Shown here: in pieces, positions 1 to 8,389 of the stretch
Position numbering within the stretch: the first letter of the stretch is position 1
Layout of the letters: each line of letters begins with the position of its first letter
NCBI GenBank assembly: GCA_000310025.1
Contig: FN649753.1
Coordinates: 152,730 to 164,506 of the forward strand
From: Ectocarpus siliculosus
Taxonomy: Eukaryota; Sar; Phaeophyceae; Ectocarpales; Ectocarpaceae
Direction: 5' to 3'
DNA: 11,777 nt
Notes under the pieces: generated by a model
What the model was told of the DNA's origin: nothing
The model's database searches: none
The model's input: the letters and a program-made list of their open reading frames with translations, nothing else
Program-made: the position numbers and the translations under genes

Positions 1-47
1 CCTCGGAAGTGAAAGTGACGGGGCTCACGAACCCCACGACTAACTTT

Positions 48-119
48 TATAGAAGCCGAAATCAAACCATTAGACTCGTCAGCGCTGACTAGTCTAATGG
101 TTTGATTTCGGCTTCTATA
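48..119. repeat. Near-perfect 72-nt palindrome (fold-back element)
   Basis: Positions 48-76 and 91-119 are exact reverse complements over 29 nt. The centre (78-89, gtcagcgctgac) is itself palindromic, so the whole segment can fold into one hairpin with a single C/T mismatch (77 against 90). The outer ends begin and end with TATA, so an insertion at a TA target by a very small non-autonomous fold-back element is possible. No transposase gene lies nearby. It could also be a cruciform-forming site or an assembly artefact, since it lies close to the window edge. Confidence 0.85.
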
Positions 120-448
120 GGTCCCTGGAACGGCCAACATTCGAAAAATGCACACTGCTCTAAATGCGAATGTCACCATGAATATCTCCCCATATCCTTT
201 CACAGAGACACACATCAATAGGTCCACATACATGCCTTCGCCCGAATCTAGCAAGCCACACTAATAACGCAAAGACAGGAGGACAGCGAAAAGGAGCACT
301 TCAAGCCCAACCAGGCCAGGACATCGTGGTGTGCTGCATACAGTATCCTCCAAATAAATTTGAAAATCGTACACTCCCAAGATCCAGCAGTCATCATGTC
401 AGCAGCTATACTACACAGCAGCAGCAGTAGATGTAGACGAGTCCAACA

Positions 449-466
449 TACAGCAGTACTGCTGTA
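449..466. repeat. 18-nt perfect palindrome in CAG-rich sequence
   Basis: The sequence tacagcagtactgctgta equals its own reverse complement. It follows a short CAG run near 418-429. No function is evident, and palindromes of this size can arise from CAG/CTG repeat sequence. Confidence 0.7.
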
Positions 467-953
467 GTAACACATACACTATCATCATAGCCCCACCCAT
501 ACCCTCGCCCGAACCTAGAGAGCCACTGATGCAAAGGTAGTGTGCTGGTGTACTTTCGTGCTTGCGGGAATTGTGGGGAAATTACAGGAGCTGTAGTGAG
601 CCGGCAGGGCTCACATCGGGGAGGGGACAGAGAAGCACAGAAGTACAAGAACCAGCTATAGCAATAGGTCTACAAGCCCTCTCACTGATCGTTTTCACTG
701 ATCATTTGAATATACTGAAAATAGAGTAGTTTGGGCGGCTTGACGACTGATCTTGTCGAGGTCTACAAGCCTAACCTGCCCTAGCGGCAGCACCGCGACC
801 ACGCATCAACCCTTCTATGACCCTTGTCTGTGCCCTCCGTCCTGTCACGGGCAGCCCTCATGGCCTATGGGTGGAGATAGCTGTAGCGTCTACAGAAGTA
901 CACTCGTCTCTTTCTGCTGTACTTTTTGTCTCCCTCGCCGCACTCTCTCCTCC

Positions 954-978
954 TTTTTTTTTTGCCGCAAAAAAAAAA
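954..978. repeat. T10-GCCGC-A10 inverted repeat
   Basis: Ten T (954-963), GCCGC, then ten A (969-978) form a self-complementary 25-nt unit with a single central C. It could form a hairpin, or be a homopolymer slippage product. No neighbouring gene end supports a terminator role, and such a terminator would not be expected in a eukaryotic protein gene. Confidence 0.7.
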
Positions 979-2165
979 CTGCAATAGACCCAAAGGGGTT
1001 AACGAGAAGAAGAAAACGGTTGAGCCATCCTCCCCAAAACTCTGCTCGCGAACACTGCTGATTAAATGCCAAGCAACGCGCGTAGTGGTTCGCAAAGGGG
1101 CCCACGACGACTCCGGGGTGGATTGACACTGCTGTTGCAGTGTGCCTTTGGTCCAAATATTGAAACCAAGTTGAATAGAATAGCCCGCAAAGCTGAGTGC
1201 CAGCTGATGATGATGCGAGGCCGCCCTCTTAAGTCAATCACGTAGGCGTGCAGCCTTTTGCGACCCTCGGCGCACACCTACAGTAGGTGGTATGATGGGT
1301 CCCTTGTTTTACGGAACACGAGATGTCCTCCAGTCCTGTTAGATCACGGGTAAATACTTGGCACTTGTCCTGACGCGCAGACGGGATTGAAAACGTTCGT
1401 CATGTAGCACAGTAGCTCTTGGCAGGCCGAAATCTTCTTGGGTTCACGTTTGCTATCCTCCTTGTTTGAACCACGGTATTTTGAGCCAGGAAATCATCAG
1501 TGACAATCTCGTACCCTTGGTTTCTTAGATGCTAACCCGGCGACAAAGAATTCATCTGAAAGGACACTCGTGCTGCGCCTTTGCTGCGGCTAGACACTCT
1601 CCGGTGGTAAGGAGGGAAGTTTCGATTCACTCGAATCCCTGTGCTACATACCATTTCCGGGCTGCGGTGACTCACACACCACAAATTTTGGTTTCCCAAC
1701 AAGGTGACTTTTGTTTGGCGGCCAGGCTGTGGCAATACTTGTGATCTTCTGGAGCTTCGAAACACCCATATGCATGCGTCCGACATGGTTTTTGTGGGAT
1801 TCATAAGTGTTTTTACCTGCTCAGGCCCTTGTTCCACATACGAGCGTCCCCTGAGCGAAAGCTTCCAAGTCTAGTGTCCTTCAACAACTCCGAAGCCAGA
1901 TCAGAAGACCAAAGGCGGTTCGCTGTTTCAGCCTCTACCGACCATCGCGGTATTCTAGATCGAGGCCCTCGTTGGGACCGGCTTCAATCGGACCCTCACG
2001 AACGAGCCCATCCATGTCTTGACTTAACTTTCGTGCCCCCGCCTCCCTTATTCGTTTTCCTCACAGCAGGGGAACTCGTCATCATCATTTTTCCGACCAG
2101 AAACCGCCGCGTGTACGCGCAACGACTCGGTGCACATACCTACTCGAGTTACGGCGCACGTCTCG

Positions 2166-5100
2166 ATGGCGACCTTCCTCCTCCTGGACGCCACGGACCA
2201 AGCCATCACCCTGTGCTGGGAGCGCGGACCCGACGTCTCCGTCGAGGAAGTGCAAATGAAAATGAAAACCACGCCCGCCAATGACCAACAACGGCAACAG
2301 CAAGAGGTAAAGGATGGGAGTGAAGTGGGCAACGAGGTGGCGCCGAGCAGCGGCTCCGGCGGCGGCGGCGGCGGCGGCGGCGGCCTCGGCGAGGAAGGCG
2401 ACGAAGGCGACTGGGTGACGCTGTCCAAATCGCTGGGGTCCAGCGCCCTGAGGAAGAAGAAGCTCGCCCCCGGGACGGAGTACGTGTTTCGACGGAGGGC
2501 GAGAAAGCAGGTGTTTGCGTAAGCGTCTCTTTTTGTTGTTAGCATTGACCGCGTGTTTGTGCTTCTTCTTTTTTTTGCCATACTGAGACCGCTACACGCA
2601 GGGACGCCTTGCCTGATTGGACCTTGGCTTTGCTCTGATGCCGCACTATTTAGCGCGGCGAAGCCTGCGTGTTGAGCGGGACACGATTTTGTGTCTTTGT
2701 GGTTGGATGCTACGACAGAGTAACACACGACCCAGTTCCGTGAAAAAAACGCTTTCAAGTCTTTGAAGATGCTTCACGGGGCGTTTTTAACGTTTGAACC
2801 GCTTGGTCAAGTCGAAAAGAAAAAAGCTGCGTGACATGTCCCCTTAACCTACTACTCAATTGATTGTTGCGTACGATAGAAGACTTTTGGTGTGGCGTAA
2901 TAATAGTATAGGCCATTGTTGGAATCCCGGGAACTTACCACAAGTGTGCGGATCGTGGCAATGATGTTTCATCGGTATTCAAGATCTCTACCCCTCCCCC
3001 GTGAGCACCGTGACCAACGTACGTACATATTACGTACCTCAGCTGGGAAGTCTCATAGCCCGATATTCTGCTCCTTGTGCGTACGTGTGTGTGTAAACTT
3101 TGGAAGGAGGAGGAGGAGTGGGGGCCATGGTCAAAGACTTCCGAGCCGTTCCGAACGCTCTCGGAGGGGGAAATGCAGCCAAGCGCTCCGGCGGTCAAGC
3201 TGCGTGAGGCCGGTGCTCTTGTGGTGAGAGGTTAAGGTGAAGGAAGGAAGGAACAGTGGTGTACGGCCTTGATACGCGCGTAATGCTGGCGGATGTTTCA
3301 GCTGTTTGGTTTTTCTCATGACACAGAGACGAGACTGGATTTTTTTATCACGAATTTGCTGCGAATGTAACAAGAGAGGGCGTACGAGCATTTGCATTCC
3401 GTGTCGGAGTGAGATGGGCAGGCTGCTGCGGTGTCGGATGCTTGCCTGTGTCGTGACGTCATGACCACTCCTTCGCTTGGCGTGCCGTCGTCTTGAGCAG
3501 ATGGAGTGGCCAGCAGTTCCATCTGCAAGCGGTTACGAGATTCAGATGAGCACGTCGGGGAGCGAATGGTGCACGCTCACGGCCTCGTTCGGATCTACCC
3601 TCCTCAGGAAGAAAGGTACGGTACTTACCAAATTGAGTCGGCCCTTTCCGCAACCCCTTGAAACCTGGCTACCCTATCCCGGCCAGCTGAGGTATCCTTG
3701 CCGGGCAGGTGTGGCTTCCTTCAACGCCAAACTACCGTATTCAATACTAGAGCGAAATCGTGCAAATCCAAATCAAGCCAATAGTATTGGATGAAACCAA
3801 GTCGTAGAATCATAAAAAAGATCGCAATTTTCCTTCGCTTCCCGTTCGTTCCTCACGGCGGTGGACCGACCGCACAGGCCTAGAGGGCTCCAAGCAGTAC
3901 CGGTTTCGACTCCGGCCCGTGTTCGGCGGCGGCACGCAAGAGGGAAGGGGTGGATGGGGGTGGTCCCCTTCGTCGGATCTCGCCTCCCCGGCGGTGCTGA
4001 ACGCCTTCTTGCGGTCTCAAGCGCCGGCGGAGTTGGTGGGGAGAGGGAAGGCGGTCGTGAGCAGAGACATTCTCGCCGGGAAGATTGTAGGTGAGCCAGC
4101 CAGCAGCAATAGGTTGCTGCTGCCATACGGTTGGGGCGAGTTGTAGGAGAAATGTTTAGTGATGGGGGTCCCCTGCACGGAGGTGGGAAAGGGGGTTAAG
4201 ACGGTGTCTTGTGTTTGGCTACGTCGCTCCAGCCACCCTCTCAGATCGCCCTCTGAAAGATACTTCCATGTTACGGTATGTGCTCGCCCCTGGTTGTGTC
4301 GTTCGCGCTGGTATTCGCTCCAAACGCTGGATGTTCATGGCTCGATGCGGTATCGTTTCCACTCGTTTATAGGGTAGTAGAACGACCTTGAGTGGGCTAT
4401 TGTTCTTGCGTGTGGCTAACCCTGGTATCTCTCGCACACGCCAACCTGCTGACTGCTGTGGTACTGCTGTGTGCTGTTCTGGAATCTGCTCGATGGCACC
4501 CTCGCCATCAGCCTTCTACTTTTCCGCCTCGTGGTGTGGGTGAGCCAATCTCCGTAGATGGTGGGGATGTATGATTTCTGGCTTCATTTCGGTTCTAGCC
4601 CTTGCCTCGAAACATTCATCTCAAGCTACAATCATTCCCGTTTTATCTTGTACAGTACGCCCTTCCCTCAATTCAACCGCGCGTACCCGTGATCGCCGTG
4701 AACAACTGTGCGCAAGTGCACCATCCACGGCATTATCTGCTTGGAGGATACTCCGGTGGCGACGCCGAGGTTGCCGTTGCAAACGTACATTTTTTGTCCT
4801 TTCGGGTGGCGCGTTGTCGACGCCTGCTGTTTTTGTGATCACGTGTAGCGCCTTCGTGTTAATGAGTTGCCACAGGTGTGTACCAACGACAACGAAGCCA
4901 CGGTGCATCCATCGATACGCTGATGCCCTAACTCACCCGTGCCATCTAATCCACGCACACCCACGTTCATACACCTGTGCTCCCGTGCATCCTCATCATC
5001 ATCACCATCATCGCCATGATGGTTTCAAAGCCCATGCCGAAAGTACACTCCGCAGTTAGCGGCCCTGTACACCCGGGCCAAGGCCCAGCACAAGGCGTTC

Positions 5101-6167
5101 GAGGTGGTATTTGTCAGCCTAGACGGGGACGAGGAGTCCATGGACAGGTACGGTCTAGACTGCTAGGGATGGCCCGTCTGACCCGTTGTCATTCCGAATC
5201 GCATTTCACAACAGTTTATTTTGCGTGCAATAATACGGGTACGTGGTGTTGTGCCATGGTTTCATAGTAGATTGGAGTAGTCATCCCGCCCACCCCATTT
5301 TGTCTCTCACCCCGGGGTAGGCCAGAGAAGTTGGGTGTATCGCGGTGTTTCCCCCCCCCCTAAACACGTGATGACCGCGACCACTAAGCTCGCAACCTCC
5401 TACCTTTTGTTGCCAGCAGCAGCAGAAGCAGCAGTGAATACGGCGTTCAGCACAGCGAGCTGTCAGTGACACGGAGAACAACCCTACACAAGAGAGCCCC
5501 GCCTGACTTGACACGACGACGAATCGCTTGCGGGTTTCCCCGTGTTGCCATGCGACCAGACCAGACCAGAGAAAAAAGTCACTCATTCGTTTCGATTGGC
5601 AGTCATAACTCACCTCACCTGTGCTTTCAGCACGAGTCGGTCATCTCTCCTTCATCACTCACTCTGGCACAGCGGGAGGAGTCACACAAGGGGGGGTTTT
5701 TCTACTGAACCCCGCCTTCTTTCTGCAGTGTTCGCCTTGTCGCGGGGAGGCCAGCATTGCCTCTCTCCCTCGTCAACAATTACGTAGATCTCCACGTATA
5801 GTCTATTCAGGAACAAGCGCTCTCGAAACAGGGTTTGAATCCACGACCTGTCCATCTGAAGGCTTCGAGAATACCTGGAGACCACCCGGGGCGACTGATG
5901 CACACAATTTGTTTTTTATTTGGACCGCGGACGATTGCAATCTGTAAACGAAGACGTAAACTATTGTGATGGAAACACAGGTACCACGCCGGCATGCCCT
6001 GGCCGGCCGTCCCATACGACCACCCTTTCCGGGAAGACTTCGCGTCAAGCAAGGGAGTCAACTCGGTGCCCCGACTCGTCGTCACGGGCAGGCGGGGCCA
6101 GGAGATCGCGAGTAACGCCGTGGGGATGACCTGGGAACAGCTCGTGACTTGGGAAGCGCACGGGTAG
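2166..6167 (+). CDS. FN3-FN3-nucleoredoxin/tryparedoxin-like thioredoxin protein (7 exons, 373 aa)
   Basis: Exons: 2166-2510, 3107-3223, 3501-3615, 3878-4090, 4512-4539, 5031-5147, 5981-6167. Every intron is GT-AG, the phases are 0,0,1,1,2,2, and the total is exactly 374 codons including TAG. FN3 domain 1 (about residues 1-135) carries a core Trp at 18 and a WGPWS motif at 120-124; a Gln-, Asp/Glu- and Gly-rich insert occupies about 37-80. FN3 domain 2 (about 140-230) contains WPAVPSASGYEIQM and ends near GWGWS. The thioredoxin-fold domain (about 238-373) has FYFSASWCGPC with the redox cysteines at 272 and 275, FEVVFVSLDGDEESMD, then PWPAVPY and the cis-proline region NSVPRLVV (Pro342). This order matches nucleoredoxin/tryparedoxin oxidoreductases (Thioredoxin_8-like), which reduce disulfides on partner proteins. 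The FN3 domains probably bind those partners (inference). Exon 4 alone spans the end of FN3-2 and the start of the thioredoxin domain, so the fusion is real rather than two adjacent genes. No signal peptide or membrane segment is seen, so a cytosolic or nuclear location is likely. ATG 2166 is chosen because FN3 strand A follows immediately; a further 5' exon cannot be excluded. Confidence 0.85.
2358..2384 (+). repeat. (GGC)9 microsatellite encoding nine glycines
   Basis: Nine uninterrupted GGC codons encode Gly65-Gly73 in a low-complexity loop of the first FN3 domain. Gln-rich and acidic sequence lies just upstream, and EEGDEGD follows. The run is a multiple of three inside coding sequence, so length changes would keep the frame. 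It is likely polymorphic between individuals. Confidence 0.9.
2511..3106 (+). other. Intron 1 of the FN3-nucleoredoxin gene
   Basis: The donor is CAG|GTGTTT (phase 0). A stronger-looking GTAAGC sits 8 nt downstream at 2519, but it leaves phase 2, which no acceptor in the GAG tract at the downstream exon can complete. The acceptor lies in a GGAAGGAGGAGGAGGAG tract, giving several in-frame AG choices. Inside are a pyrimidine tract near 2561-2577 and a 7-bp hairpin at 3019-3037 (gtacgta/tacgtac). No gene is seen inside. Confidence 0.7.
4091..4511 (+). other. Intron 4 of the FN3-nucleoredoxin gene
   Basis: The donor is GTAG|GTGAGC at the end of exon 4 and the acceptor is CATCAG|CC before the microexon. 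The phase is 1: g plus cc gives Ala264. The sequence is unremarkable, with no open frame of interest. Confidence 0.8.
4512..4539 (+). other. 28-nt microexon carrying the WCG of the WCGPC active site
   Basis: This short exon is flanked by CATCAG| and |GTGAGC. It completes Ala264, encodes FYFSASWC (265-272) and provides two bases of Gly273; the next exon supplies the last base and then Pro-Cys-Arg. Without it the protein would lose the first redox cysteine and the central beta strand, and the frame would shift (28 is not a multiple of 3). Both flanking phases fit exactly, and the peptide matches the family consensus at this spot. A standard gene finder is likely to miss it. Confidence 0.88.
4540..5030 (+). 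other. Intron 5 of the FN3-nucleoredoxin gene
   Basis: The donor is TGTGG|GTGAGC and the acceptor is TTTCAAAG|CCC, in phase 2. A CAT/ATC-rich simple repeat occupies about 4989-5018, just upstream of the acceptor. Open frames overlapping this intron are not supported by any family resemblance. Confidence 0.8.
5148..5980 (+). other. Intron 6 of the FN3-nucleoredoxin gene, with simple repeats and a B-box-like motif
   Basis: The donor is GACAG|GTACGG and the acceptor is AACACAG|GTACC, in phase 2 (ag plus g gives Arg312). At 833 nt it is the longest intron of this gene. It holds a C10 run (5351-5360) flanked by gtgttt and aaacac, a CAG-rich repeat (5414-5434), and a GGTTTGAATCC motif (5832-5842) resembling the internal B box of tRNA genes and SINEs. 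No protein-coding frame is supported. Confidence 0.75.
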
Positions 6168-6987
6168 TTTTTGTTCGTGTTGTTCACTAGCGTTTCAAGC
6201 GGGTCTGTCTATTGTTTGAAACCGACCAACTGCGTACGAATGATGCATGGCACGAGGGGCGTCTCGTTTGTGGATTGATTTTTGTGTTTTTTGAGGTGGT
6301 CATGTGAGAGACAGAGAGAGGCTGTCCGTCTGTCATGACGGCGCGAGGCCGTGACGCTGGAGTCACCTTGTAGTCGTAACTTTCTTTTTTTTAAACGCTT
6401 GCCCTCTTTGGAGACCTCACAACTGGCCACCCGGCATCTGAGTGAGGCGTGGTGCGCCGTGTTTCCCGTCAAAGTCAGATCCATGCCCCTCTACCCAAAA
6501 GGCCGCCGTGAGGCATTGTTGACTGTGCAAAGAACCCGCTAGAATGTCATGCTCAACAACCGCTTTCGTGAACTTACGCGCGTGACGAGAGGCGGCGCGG
6601 CCGATGTGTGTGCTGATGCATCCGACTCGAGAGAGGACGGGACTCCACTACTGAGCGAGACACAGACAGCGAGATACACAGCCGCCGAGGCTCTCGCCTG
6701 GGTGTCCGGTGTGATTTGTGCCGGTCGTGCACACTTACTTCACGCCTCGAGCTACTGCTGCCGGAAACACACACGCGTTATCACGAGAGGAGGGGATACC
6801 GCGGGATGGTCGTAGTGGCGTTGGGTCTTCTCGTGTGCAGTAGCTATTCCGCGTTAATGAGGCTGGACCTTGTCGTCCAACCTCCTGGCCCTCCTGCCGG
6901 TGGCAGTGAGTCCGCATAACGAAGGGTGCCTTGGGTCTACTTCCTCGCTAGGACAAAATAACGTATTTTCATTGATTACCGCGGTAG

Positions 6988-7704
6988 ATGGATGCTAAAC
7001 AATTAAACGCACGAGGAATGTATCTTGAGCGCGCCGGACGACGTTCCGTTTACTTTTCGTCGCCGCCACGTGTGCATCTGAGTCAGTCACGGAGGGCGTA
7101 CATCATTACACGGTACGTCGCCAGAAAACGGAGCGCATGCTGCCGTGCTTTCGCACGCACTTCGTCCGAGGGACCACAAGGGCAACCAACCCAGACAACC
7201 TCTTTCGACCCATTTGCCGCATGCCAGCGAAAAGCGAATGCTTGGAGGTGAAACAAATTCCGACCTCGAGAACCTCGCGGCGAAGAGCCCAAACTCAAGT
7301 GCCGACAAGAACGGCACACAGAACACGTGTATATTCTAGCCAGCGGTGTCGCGGAAAATCAGCGTTTCAACAAAACGTTAGCACCGCATAACCGATAAGA
7401 GGAACAACAACTATCGCAAACCACTGTATCCACAAGGTCTTACCATAAACACTAGCCACAAATGTGAGAATCTGTTGCAATCAACAACACAAATCAAAAG
7501 AAGGCACCAACAACGGGTGACGCAATTGCAACCAACCACGAAATTAGCCGAAGCCACCCGAACGGGCTACTCCCACCTGACGTCAATCGACAGCTTACAT
7601 ATCTTGGAACTACGCCAAAGCTCCCTGCAACTGTCCCTCTGTCAGCCCTGGCGCGTGGCGATCAACCCATCCGTTGCAGCCAACGCCAGTCGATACCGTT
7701 AACA
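6988..7704 (+). pseudogene. Interrupted open frame in A/C-rich DNA (possible decayed retroelement)
   Basis: From ATG 6988 one frame reads 87 codons to TGA (7249-7251), then 48 codons to TAA (7396-7398). After a short piece with two more stops it stays open for about 75 codons to a stop near 7704. The A/C bias of the + strand by itself suppresses stop codons, so the open stretches may be compositional. No reverse transcriptase, integrase or gag motif is recognisable. It is listed only as a candidate relic. The alternative, plain biased non-coding DNA, is at least as likely. Confidence 0.2.
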
Positions 7705-7768
7705 ACCTGATCGGGACCGTTCTGAAATGATGCCGCGATGGGGTCGGCCGCGTTTCTGTCGATGGCCC

Positions 7769-7884
7769 AAACGTTCTCTGTACTTTCTAACATATCCTCC
7801 CCTAGTCTCCCGAGAGTGCTGCGTGGACGTAGCGCGGTAAAACCCTCTCCGTACTTGCTAACGTATCCTCCCCTAACCTCCCGA
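7769..7884. repeat. Two copies of a 45-nt imperfect direct repeat, 71-nt period
   Basis: Copy 1 (7769-7813) and copy 2 (7840-7884) agree at 38 of 45 positions. They share the core TATCCTCCCCTA preceded by a gtactt.ctaac motif. Each copy resembles a branch point plus pyrimidine tract ending in a splice acceptor on the + strand. They could equally be the remains of a minisatellite. Confidence 0.75.
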
Positions 7885-8291
7885 CCTCAAAACACTCCTC
7901 CCATTGGTTCCTCGTGACCTGAGGGACCTCGCCGACGCGTTGGAACAGACCCGACCCCTATCTTTGGCAAGTGCGAGAAATCACAGCTATCACAGCTCCT
8001 CGTTGCCGTTGATCCCGCTCTTGGAAAGGCACCCCACCAAGTAGTCCAGAGCCTATCGCACGCAGGAAATGACCAAAGAACATAAGGGGTGGGACGGAAA
8101 GACGATACGGAGCGAGTGAGAGAACACAAAAGAGAGGGCTGAACATACCGCTGCAGCAGCATCAAATTTCAGTACAAAGGCATGCCAGAAAACCGCGCTC
8201 ATGGGCATGTGTCGGGGTAAGACAGGTGGTCCTACCATAGGCTATCCTTCTTTCGTTCATCGTTTTTTCAAAGGCCTGAGGTTATTCGCTT

Positions 8292-8389
8292 TCACAGAAT
8301 CGCCCCCATCACAGTTTCAGCAATATTTATTTTCTCCTCCGGCGCATCCTTGGCGCTGCCCTCATGAAGTTGCTCCTCGACCAACAAAA
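8292..8389 (-). other. Provisional terminal exon of the LOG-type gene
   Basis: After the acceptor GTGCGCAG, this frame reads LLVEEQLHEGS and then an acidic helix ending NIAETVMGAIL followed by TGA. That fits a short amphipathic C-terminal tail. The phase requires exon D to end at 8782 (t|GTCGTC) rather than at the better-looking GAG|GTGTGT (8789). A second route uses the acceptor CTGTCAG at 8404 with exon D ending at 8787. The exact junction is therefore unresolved, and the true last exon could lie elsewhere. Confidence 0.35.

Larger units (their letters stand above)
120..2165. other. Non-coding upstream region with minor repeats; no gene supported
   Basis: No open frame here shows a recognisable domain, and none can be linked by consistent splice sites to a protein family. 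The visible structures are small. A 23-nt imperfect direct repeat occurs at 237-259 and 504-526 (19 of 23 identical). CAG-rich sequence around 415-470 contains an 18-nt perfect palindrome. A 12-nt exact direct repeat, ggtctacaagcc, lies at 667-678 and 760-771. A T10/A10 palindrome lies at 954-978, and a 7-bp hairpin lies at 1127-1144. The segment nearest 2165 should contain the 5' UTR and promoter of the FN3-nucleoredoxin gene, but I see no convincing TATA box or initiator. Confidence 0.5.
6168..8291. other. Tail-to-tail intergenic region (presumed 3' UTRs, decayed repeats)
   Basis: The stop codons of the two convergent genes face each other across this 2.1 kb. The parts adjoining each stop are probably 3' UTR, but no polyadenylation signal can be assigned with confidence. 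Between about 7130 and 7720 the + strand becomes strongly A/C-rich and T-poor. One frame stays open there in long pieces interrupted by a few stops. A 45-nt repeat occurs twice at 7769-7884. A short open stretch at 7877-8043 is leucine-rich but unrecognised. I cannot support a functional gene anywhere in this region. Confidence 0.5.

Noticed and set aside
1398-1530. Possible decayed retroelement fragment on the - strand (frame reading NQGYEIVTDDFLAQNT)
   Set aside because: Only about 44 codons are open, and a better continuation needs a frameshift. The resemblance to integrase-like text was too weak to report as a feature.
1829-2284. Open frame of 151 codons on the + strand upstream of and overlapping exon 1
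   Set aside because: It overlaps exon 1 in another frame, lacks any recognisable motif, and its composition looks non-coding. The FN3 frame is clearly the real one.
2519-2524. GTAAGC as the donor of exon 1
   Set aside because: It matches the donor consensus better than the site chosen at 2511, but it leaves phase 2, incompatible with every acceptor in the GAG tract at the next homologous exon.
2048-2758. Open frame of 236 codons on the - strand with proline-rich runs
   Set aside because: It is the antisense shadow of exon 1: the poly-Pro and Ser-rich stretches are the complement of the GGC repeat. It has no domain of its own.
6549-6815. Open frame of 88 codons on the + strand downstream of the nucleoredoxin stop
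   Set aside because: No family resemblance. It lies where a long 3' UTR is expected, and the frame does not connect by splice phase to the upstream gene.
8147-8199. Short - strand stretch beginning MSAVFWHAFVLKF and ending at a GTATGT donor-like site
   Set aside because: It could be a first exon, but no downstream exon or family could be found. It is too short to support alone.
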